A stretch of DNA of 5,353 nt from Candidatus Atribacter fermentans. GTDB lineage: Bacteria; Atribacterota; Atribacteria; Atribacterales; Atribacteraceae. The DNA is taken from positions 1-5,353 of the forward strand of contig JAAYUT010000281.1 in assembly GCA_012517485.1 (NCBI GenBank), written 5' to 3'. Positions 1 to 5,353 of this stretch are shown here, one piece after another. Under the pieces are notes generated by a model that saw only the letters and a list, made by a program, of their open reading frames with translations, did not search any database and was not told the origin of the DNA. Position numbers and translations under genes: made by a program. Position 1 is the stretch's first letter. The number at the start of each line of letters is the position of its first letter.

Positions 1-30
1 AAAAAGAATATATTGAAGCGAAAAAGGTGA
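1..30 (+). CDS. possible 3' end of an upstream gene (partial)
   Basis: Reading from base 1, one frame gives a short lysine/arginine-rich tail (KKNILKRKR) that stops at the TGA at 28-30. This TGA overlaps the ATG at 30-32 as TGATG, the same junction type seen between uvrC and whiA in this window. That similarity and the lack of any intergenic DNA elsewhere are the only support. A second frame stops earlier, at 14-16, and the third stays open into uvrA. Nine residues are too few to identify a family. UvrB is an attractive guess because uvrB and uvrA are often adjacent, but nothing here shows it. Confidence 0.3.
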   Translation, partial: KKNILKRKR

Positions 31-31
31 T
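25..31 (+). promoter_or_regulatory. ribosome binding site of uvrA
   Basis: AGGTGAT is a 7-nt match to the complement of the usual 16S rRNA 3' end. Its last G of the GG pair is at 27, leaving 8 nt to the TTG at 36 but only 2 nt to the ATG at 30. The spacing therefore favours TTG 36 as the start of uvrA. It also overlaps the possible stop codon of an upstream gene at 28-30. Confidence 0.55.
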
Positions 32-35
32 GGTA

Positions 36-2837
36 TTGATCAATTCTTTGCTTATTAAAGGTGCACGTGAACATAACTTAAAAAATATCGATATTGAAAT
101 TCCACACTATAAACTTGTGGTTATAACTGGATTAAGCGGGTCGGGAAAGTCTTCCCTGGCGTTCGATACCATTTTTGCTGAAGGACAGCGTCGTTATTTA
201 GAATCGTTGTCTTCATATGCCCGGCAGTTTTTGGAAAGAATTGAAAAACCAGATGTCGATTTAATCGAAGGATTATCCCCGGCGATTGCCATAAATCAAA
301 AAGCAACCTCTCATAATCCACGGTCGACGGTCGGCACAGTCACTGAAATATACGACTATATGAGAGTTCTTTTTAGTCGCTGTGGAAAGGTTTTTTGTCC
401 TCAATGTGGAAAACCAATAGCTCGTCAAACTATCCAGCAAATTGCCGATGAAGTCCTTTCTTACCCAAATGGAACTCGCATTATTATTCTGGCTCCCCTG
501 ATTCGTGGCCGTAAGGGAGAATACAAAAAACTCCTCAACGATATGTTGAAAAATGGTTTTGCCCGTTGTTTAGTGGATGGGGAATTTATCGAGTTGGAAG
601 ATTGGGATTCTGTTAATTTAGATCGCCATAAAAAGCATGATATCGACTTGGTCGTTGATCGCCTCACGACTCATCCAGAAGAACAACGTCGTCTCGCTGA
701 TTCAATAGAAATTGCCCTTCGTTATGGGAAAGGATTGGTAAAAATAGGATTTGTTTCCGATGGTATTCAAATGGAAGAGCGAATCTTTAGTGAACATTTC
801 GCTTGCCCTGATTGCGGAATAAGTTTTCCCGAAGTAACCCCACGAATGTTTTCCTTTAACAATCCTTATGGAGCTTGTCCTGATTGCACCGGACTAGGGA
901 TTTTAAATTTCATTGACCCTGGCTTGGTCATTCCCGACTGGTCTAAATCCTTAGACCAAGGAGCTATCATCCCTTGGAATACTTATGATGAAGACCATTA
1001 TTCAATGAATAAAATAAAGCGCTTCATCCGAGATAAAGGTATTTCCTTTAAAATTCCTTTCCAGGATTTGTCCGAAAGTGATCGACAGGTAATCCTTTAT
1101 GGAGATGAATATGGTGATGGAATCATCAGTTATTTAGAAAAAAGGATGAAAACCGCCGAAAGCTGGTGGGAAATGGATGAAGTAGCTCGTTTCATGGCGA
1201 CTCGAACCTGTCCATCTTGTCACGGTGATCGACTACGTCCCGAAAGCCTTTCAGTAAAAATTCACAATCAATCTATTGGTGACCTTTCTCGATATACTAT
1301 TGGTGATTTGGAAAACTTCTTTAACACATTACAACTTTCGACACAGGAAACGATTATTGCTGCCACGTTACTGCGAGAAATTCAATCTCGGCTTCACTTT
1401 TTAGTTGAAGTTGGTCTAAACTATCTCACTCTCAACCGTTCGGCTATGACACTTTCTGGAGGAGAAGCTCAGCGTATCCGGTTAGCCACCCAAATTGGAT
1501 CAGGCTTGGTCGGGGTTCTTTATGTCCTTGATGAACCAACCATTGGACTTCACCCTCGTGACAATCAGAAACTGATCCAAACTTTAAAAAGATTACGGGA
1601 TCTTGGAAATACAGTCATTGTCGTTGAGCATGATGCTGAAACCATGAAAAGTGCTGATTATTTAATTGATATGGGACCAGGAGCTGGAGAAAAGGGAGGA
1701 GAAATAATCGCAGTTGGAACTCCAGACGAAATAATGAATAACCAAAAAAGTCTTACTGGGCAATATCTAAGTGGAAAAAAGGAAATCCCCATTCCTCCGG
1801 AGAGAAAAAATCCGCAAGAATGGCTGATCATACGTGGAGCTCGAGCCAATAATTTAAAAAATATCGATGTGAAAATTCCTTTAGGAGTGATGGTAGGACT
1901 CACTGGCGTTTCGGGTTCTGGAAAAAGTACACTCATGGAAGATGTGCTTTATCGTTCTCTCTCAAGGATTTTTTATCATTCCCTCACTGAACCTGGTGAT
2001 CATGATACCATTGAAGGGATTGAATCTATCGACAAGGTGATCGTTATCGACCAATCCCCAATTGGACGAACCCCCCGATCCAATCCTGCTACTTACACTG
2101 GAATATTTACTGAAATTCGGAATCTTTTTGCCCAACTTCCTGAATCTAAAGCCCGTGGGTATCGACCAGGACGCTTTAGTTTCAATGTAAAGGGAGGTCG
2201 TTGCGAAGCTTGCCAGGGAAATGGAGTAATTAAATTTGAGATGCATTTTCTTCCTGATGTATTTGTTACCTGTGAATACTGTAAAGGAAAGCGATATGCT
2301 CGAGAAACCTTAGATGTCAGTTTTAAGGGGAAAAACATTGCTGAAGTACTCGATATGAGTGTTGATGAAGCCGTAGTTTTTTTTGAAAATATTCCAATCA
2401 TACGTCGGAAATTAGCCGTTCTCCAGCGGGTTGGATTGGGATATATCAAACTCGGACAATCAGCCACCACTCTTTCTGGTGGAGAAGCTCAGCGAATAAA
2501 ATTGACCAAAGAGCTCAGTAAAATTGCCACTGGAAGAACCCTTTATCTTCTCGATGAACCGACTACCGGTCTTCACTTTGCTGATGTTGAAAAATTACTC
2601 GATGTTCTTTTAGAACTACGCCGACGAGGGAATAGTGTTCTGATCATCGAGCATAACATGGATGTCGTTAAATGTTGCGATTATATCATCGATTTGGGGC
2701 CAGAAGGTGGAGACCAGGGAGGGCAGTTGGTTGCCGAAGGAACTCCAGAAGAAATAGCAGCCAATCCAGCTTCTCATACTGGGTTTTATCTTAGGGAGGT
2801 CTTAAAGGTTGAGCGAAAAGAATTTTGTCAAGTCTGA
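36..2837 (+). CDS. uvrA: UvrA, excinuclease ABC subunit A (DNA damage-recognition ATPase)
   Basis: UvrA is the cytoplasmic ABC-type ATPase that, as a dimer with UvrB, scans DNA for bulky or distorting lesions and loads UvrB in nucleotide excision repair. The protein is 933 aa from the TTG at 36, close to the usual 940-960. Two ABC modules are intact: Walker A at about 32-40 (GLSGSGKSS) and 624-632 (GVSGSGKST), LSGGEAQ signatures at 473 and 813, and Walker B/DEP at 499 and 840. CxxC zinc-binding pairs lie at C257/C260 with C281/C284, and at C723/C726 with C746/C749; further CxxC pairs are at 121/124 and 392/395. The UvrB-binding and insertion regions lie between Walker A and the first signature. 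The start is uncertain: GTG 27 and ATG 30 are in frame, but the ribosome binding site fits TTG 36 best, and this leaves eight residues before GARxHNLK, as in known UvrAs. The 3' end overlaps uvrC by 29 nt. Confidence 0.97.
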   Translation: MINSLLIKGAREHNLKNIDIEIPHYKLVVITGLSGSGKSSLAFDTIFAEGQRRYLESLSSYARQFLERIEKPDVDLIEGLSPAIAINQKATSHNPRSTVGTVTEIYDYMRVLFSRCGKVFCPQCGKPIARQTIQQIADEVLSYPNGTRIIILAPLIRGRKGEYKKLLNDMLKNGFARCLVDGEFIELEDWDSVNLDRHKKHDIDLVVDRLTTHPEEQRRLADSIEIALRYGKGLVKIGFVSDGIQMEERIFSEHFACPDCGISFPEVTPRMFSFNNPYGACPDCTGLGILNFIDPGLVIPDWSKSLDQGAIIPWNTYDEDHYSMNKIKRFIRDKGISFKIPFQDLSESDRQVILYGDEYGDGIISYLEKRMKTAESWWEMDEVARFMATRTCPSCHGDRLRPESLSVKIHNQSIGDLSRYTIGDLENFFNTLQLSTQETIIAATLLREIQSRLHFLVEVGLNYLTLNRSAMTLSGGEAQRIRLATQIGSGLVGVLYVLDEPTIGLHPRDNQKLIQTLKRLRDLGNTVIVVEHDAETMKSADYLIDMGPGAGEKGGEIIAVGTPDEIMNNQKSLTGQYLSGKKEIPIPPERKNPQEWLIIRGARANNLKNIDVKIPLGVMVGLTGVSGSGKSTLMEDVLYRSLSRIFYHSLTEPGDHDTIEGIESIDKVIVIDQSPIGRTPRSNPATYTGIFTEIRNLFAQLPESKARGYRPGRFSFNVKGGRCEACQGNGVIKFEMHFLPDVFVTCEYCKGKRYARETLDVSFKGKNIAEVLDMSVDEAVVFFENIPIIRRKLAVLQRVGLGYIKLGQSATTLSGGEAQRIKLTKELSKIATGRTLYLLDEPTTGLHFADVEKLLDVLLELRRRGNSVLIIEHNMDVVKCCDYIIDLGPEGGDQGGQLVAEGTPEEIAANPASHTGFYLREVLKVERKEFCQV
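939..958. repeat. perfect 8-bp inverted repeat (hairpin) inside uvrA
   Basis: TGGTCTAA (939-946) and TTAGACCA (951-958) are perfect reverse complements around the loop ATCC. The right arm also lies within GACCAAG (954-960), which is complementary to CTTGGTC (923-929). Two mutually exclusive stems are therefore possible. The region encodes the stretch after the first zinc module (DWSKSLDQGAI), which is present in ordinary UvrAs. The palindrome may simply be a by-product of codon choice. It is not a terminator, as no T-run follows. Confidence 0.5.
2793..2800 (+). promoter_or_regulatory. ribosome binding site of uvrC, inside uvrA
   Basis: AGGGAGGT is a strong Shine-Dalgarno sequence lying in the last codons of uvrA, 8 nt before the TTG at 2809. 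It decides the uvrC start: an in-frame TAA at 2803-2805 excludes anything upstream, and no ATG, GTG or TTG follows in frame before the GIY-YIG motif. Confidence 0.9.
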
Positions 2838-4665
2838 AACCACTCGAAATTCTCTTCATGAATTACCAACCAGCTGTGGTGTCTATCTTCTCAAAAATCA
2901 AGAACACCACATTATTTATATTGGTAAGGCCGTTAATATTCAAAATCGAGTTCGAAATCATTTACAAGGTGATTCTTCATCACCACTCAAGCGCGACATG
3001 GCAGAGGAGATCATCACCATCCAGTTTATCCTCACCAGGGATGAAGCTGAAGCACTCCTTCTCGAAGAGGAACTCATCAAAACTCATCAACCACAGTACA
3101 ACATCAGGATGAAGGACGACAAAAGCTATCCTTATATTCATTTCGACGCTCGAGGAGATTTTCCAGCAGTTAAAATAGTTCGCCGTAAAACAGCTCAACC
3201 AGGATTTTTTTATGGACCGTACACCAATTCAAAAAAAGCCCGTGATGGACTGAAGATTCTTCGACAAATTTTTCTGCTGCGAGGTTGCACTATCCCTGAG
3301 TCTCGTTTTCCCCTCACTCGTCCTTGCCTCGATTACGAATTAAAATTGTGTTGTGCTCCTTGTATCGGAAAATGTCATATTTCTGAATACCAAGATAAAA
3401 TTAAGAAAGCACGGTCGTTTTTAGAAGGAGACTATTTGGAAGTTACCAATTGGTTGGAGGAAGAAATGTGGAAAGCAGCTGATATAGAAGATTATGAAAA
3501 AGCGGCACAATTCCGAGATCATCTCGACTGTCTTTTAAATATCATCGGACGATACCGGCTCGTCCTTCCCGACAATTCTGATATAGATTTTATTGAATTG
3601 GAAAGTGAATCCAATTTAGCCAGTTTAGTGGTCATTAAAGTGAGAAAGGGAAGGTTGATTGGAATCGAGAATTTCCATGCACAAAGTGAAGAAAACGCTG
3701 ATCGAGATTATATCTTAAATGAATTCATTGAAAATTTCTATCTTGATCACTTCAACCCACCAGCTAAAATTTGTGTTCAATTCAATTTTAACCATAATCT
3801 CTTGAAAAGAATGAAAGAAAAAGGGTATACCAGTAGTATTGATTTACCTTGCAATACTTCCGAACTCGATCTTCTCCATTTTGCTCGAGAAAATGCTCAA
3901 AAAAATCTAGAGCTGGAAAAAATAAAAACCATTCGTCAAAATTTAGATTATCAGCAGTTCATGAATGAATTAAAAACCCTTCTTTCGCTTTCTTCCTTCC
4001 CACGTCTTATTGAAGGAGTAGATATTTCAACATTTCAAGGGGATGAATCGGTAGGAGCCATTGTCGCTTTTTTTGACGGCTTCCCCCTTAAAAAAAGATA
4101 TCGAAAATATATCATCCGAGACATCAATCATTCCGATGATTTTGCTATGATTGAAGAAACTCTTACCCGGCATTTTAAAAAATTAATCCAGAGCCAATCC
4201 GAGTTTCCCAATCTTTTAGTTGTCGATGGGGGTATCGGTCAACTGAATAGTGCACTGAAAGTTGTACAAACATTTTCTTTACCTATTTCCGTTCTTGCTT
4301 TAGCAAAAGAAAACGAAGAAATATACCTCCCCGGCAAAAGTGTTGCACTCCGTCTCCCCGCTGAAAATCCATCTCTTCAATTCCTTCAGAGAATTCGTAA
4401 TGAAGTACACCGTTTTGTCATCACTTTTCATCGGGTCAGAAGAAATAAAAAAATGTTTCATTCTCTTTTAGACGATATTCCAGGAATCGGTCCTCAACGA
4501 AAAAACCTTCTCCTCTCGGCTTTTGATAGTTTAACTGATATCTTAGATCATTCTCCCCAAGAAATATCTCGTCAACTCAAAATACCTCCTCAAAGTATTA
4601 TTGAAATTCAAAAAAAACTGAGCCAAGAAAAGCTAACTTCAGAGAAAAAAGGAATGCCTTCCTGA
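2809..4665 (+). CDS. uvrC: UvrC, excinuclease ABC subunit C (dual-incision nuclease)
   Basis: UvrC binds the UvrB-DNA pre-incision complex and cuts the damaged strand on both sides of the lesion. All expected domains are present in 618 aa (family about 590-650). The N-terminal GIY-YIG nuclease, which makes the 3' cut, spans about 18-100, with GVY at 24-26, YIG at 37-39, R47 and the metal-binding Glu at E86. Cysteines C160, C173, C181 and C185 match the spacing of those reported to bind a [4Fe-4S] cluster in E. coli UvrC. The UVR motif that contacts UvrB is at about 209-244 (YEKAAQFRD). The RNase H-like nuclease for the 5' cut has D405 (GVDIST), D473 (VVDGG) and the HRF...FHR block with H534 and H541; H534 is the likelier catalytic His. 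A helix-hairpin-helix region is at about 555-606 (PGIGPQRKNLLL). The TTG start is fixed by the in-frame stop just upstream and a strong ribosome binding site. The gene overlaps uvrA by 29 nt and shares one base with whiA, implying co-translation. Confidence 0.97.
   Translation: MSEKNFVKSETTRNSLHELPTSCGVYLLKNQEHHIIYIGKAVNIQNRVRNHLQGDSSSPLKRDMAEEIITIQFILTRDEAEALLLEEELIKTHQPQYNIRMKDDKSYPYIHFDARGDFPAVKIVRRKTAQPGFFYGPYTNSKKARDGLKILRQIFLLRGCTIPESRFPLTRPCLDYELKLCCAPCIGKCHISEYQDKIKKARSFLEGDYLEVTNWLEEEMWKAADIEDYEKAAQFRDHLDCLLNIIGRYRLVLPDNSDIDFIELESESNLASLVVIKVRKGRLIGIENFHAQSEENADRDYILNEFIENFYLDHFNPPAKICVQFNFNHNLLKRMKEKGYTSSIDLPCNTSELDLLHFARENAQKNLELEKIKTIRQNLDYQQFMNELKTLLSLSSFPRLIEGVDISTFQGDESVGAIVAFFDGFPLKKRYRKYIIRDINHSDDFAMIEETLTRHFKKLIQSQSEFPNLLVVDGGIGQLNSALKVVQTFSLPISVLALAKENEEIYLPGKSVALRLPAENPSLQFLQRIRNEVHRFVITFHRVRRNKKMFHSLLDDIPGIGPQRKNLLLSAFDSLTDILDHSPQEISRQLKIPPQSIIEIQKKLSQEKLTSEKKGMPS
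4645..4653 (+). promoter_or_regulatory. ribosome binding site of whiA, inside uvrC
   Basis: AAAAAAGGA in the last codons of uvrC is a modest Shine-Dalgarno sequence, with GGA ending 11 nt before the whiA ATG. It is weaker than the uvrC site, so whiA probably depends partly on ribosomes that have just finished uvrC. The core lies in the left arm of a possible small hairpin (4650-4663). Confidence 0.55.
4650..4663 (+). promoter_or_regulatory. possible small hairpin covering the whiA ribosome binding site
   Basis: AGGAA (4650-4654) can pair with TTCCT (4659-4663) around the loop TGCC. The left arm contains the whiA Shine-Dalgarno core and the right arm ends on the first base of the uvrC stop codon. 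A ribosome terminating uvrC would open it. The stem has only five pairs (two G-C), so its stability is doubtful. Confidence 0.25.
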
Positions 4666-5353
4666 TGAATTTTAAAGAAAGTTTAAAAACGGAATTATTT
4701 ACCATTCAACCAAAGAAAAATGAGGAAATCATGAGTGAATTTATCGGATTGGTTAGAACTGGTGCAGTGATAAAAAAACAACACCTTACGCTTTTATTAT
4801 TTTTATCCAGTCACTACCCGGCTTTGATAAAAAAATGTGTTACTTTTAAAAAAATCCTTTTCCCTTATTTACCACATACGATCAGTGTGCAAGAGAGAAA
4901 GGGAATTCCCGGAGGTATTTTTTACTGTTTCGAATTCCCCATTACCAATGACCTGCTTGATCAATTTGGTTTTCAAGATGAGAAAATCCTCAGTAACTAT
5001 TTCAGCCAGAAATTAGCCGCGCATTTTTTAAGAGGAGTCTTCGAATCTCGAGGGTATATGAGCGATCCCATAAGGGGATACCATTTAGAAATACAACTCA
5101 ATTCTGAAAGACTTGCCAATTTCATTCTCAATTCTCTCCAACATCTCCAATTTGACTTTCGTTCTCGCCATTTCAAAGGAGATATGAACCTTTATCTAAA
5201 AAATTCTCAATCAATAGCTGATTTTATCCGCTTTCTGGGAGCTCATCAAAGTTACCTTGAAATGGAAAAAATTATGGTTGAAAAATCAACAATGAACGAA
5301 ATAACCCGCTGGGTGAATTATGAAACTGCGAATTTAAATAAAATTGTTGTATC
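4665..5353 (+). CDS. whiA: WhiA, DNA-binding regulator (partial, C-terminus beyond window)
   Basis: WhiA is a cytoplasmic DNA-binding protein derived from a LAGLIDADG homing endonuclease fused to a C-terminal helix-turn-helix. In Streptomyces it acts with WhiB on sporulation-septation genes; in Bacillus it affects division and chromosome segregation. The reading frame from the ATG at 4665 is open for 229 codons to the window edge; the family is about 310-320 aa, so roughly 85-90 residues are missing, including nearly all of the helix-turn-helix. The N-terminus (MNFKESLKTEL) matches the WhiA N-terminal domain. The LAGLIDADG-like core is clear at about 121-142 (FLRGVFESRGYMSDP, then YHLE), and the motif ETANLNK at 220-226 leads into the helix-turn-helix. 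ATG 4731 also has a GAGGA before it, but starting there would remove the conserved N-terminus. The start overlaps the uvrC stop (TGATG). WhiA usually sits behind rapZ and yvcK; neither is present between uvrC and whiA here. Confidence 0.93.
   Translation, partial: MNFKESLKTELFTIQPKKNEEIMSEFIGLVRTGAVIKKQHLTLLLFLSSHYPALIKKCVTFKKILFPYLPHTISVQERKGIPGGIFYCFEFPITNDLLDQFGFQDEKILSNYFSQKLAAHFLRGVFESRGYMSDPIRGYHLEIQLNSERLANFILNSLQHLQFDFRSRHFKGDMNLYLKNSQSIADFIRFLGAHQSYLEMEKIMVEKSTMNEITRWVNYETANLNKIVV

Noticed and set aside
121..2470. Several minus-strand open frames of 66-125 codons opposite uvrA (for example 1658-1936, 1962-2246, 2093-2470)
   Set aside because: They lie wholly antisense to a strongly conserved gene, resemble no known family, and two of them overlap each other.
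2825..3112. 95-codon plus-strand open frame overlapping the start of uvrC
   Set aside because: It lies in another frame across the GIY-YIG coding region, has a poor start context, and its composition looks like an out-of-frame shadow.
2980..3198. 72-codon minus-strand open frame opposite uvrC
   Set aside because: It is antisense to the conserved GIY-YIG region, with no recognisable motif or ribosome binding site.
4610..4617. Run of eight A near the 3' end of uvrC, a possible slippage site
   Set aside because: A-runs are common in this AT-rich DNA, it encodes an ordinary Lys-Lys, and frame changes there would only alter the variable C-terminal tail.
4901..4916. Palindrome GGGAATTCCC followed by an internal GGAGGT in whiA
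   Set aside because: No start codon lies at a usable distance after the GGAGGT, the palindrome has no loop, and the whiA frame continues cleanly through it.

Overview
The window is a gapless stretch of one plus-strand operon: uvrA, uvrC, then whiA (cut by the right edge). There is no intergenic DNA, and I see no promoter, terminator, RNA gene, CRISPR array or mobile element. Every junction is an overlap: probably TGATG at the left edge, 29 nt between uvrA and uvrC, and TGATG between uvrC and whiA.

Organism: base composition is low to moderate in GC (about 40%, judged by eye). Ribosome binding sites fit a canonical anti-Shine-Dalgarno sequence, and TTG is used as a start codon at least once. 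WhiA is known from Bacillota, Mycoplasmatota, Actinomycetota, Thermotogota and some related deep lineages, so the window probably comes from a low-GC bacterium of that kind. Arginine is mostly encoded by CGN (CGA, CGT) rather than AGA/AGG, which argues mildly against a typical Clostridium or Thermotoga. An uncultured lineage such as Atribacterota would fit, but that is a guess.

Layout: bases 1-30 may hold the last codons of an upstream gene. Bases 36-2837 encode a complete UvrA, the ATP-dependent damage-recognition subunit of nucleotide excision repair. Bases 2809-4665 encode a complete UvrC, the dual-incision nuclease of the same pathway. Bases 4665-5353 encode the first 229 residues of WhiA, a homing-endonuclease-derived DNA-binding protein linked to sporulation, cell division and chromosome biology in Gram-positive bacteria.

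How they work together: UvrA with UvrB finds lesions and loads UvrB, then UvrC binds the UvrB-DNA complex and cuts on both sides. UvrB is not in the window but could lie just upstream. whiA in the same transcript recalls the actinobacterial order uvrC-rapZ-yvcK-whiA, here with rapZ and yvcK missing from between the two genes. I found no new defence or mobile system. The points most worth checking are the translational couplings, the compact uvrC-whiA linkage, and a perfect hairpin inside uvrA.
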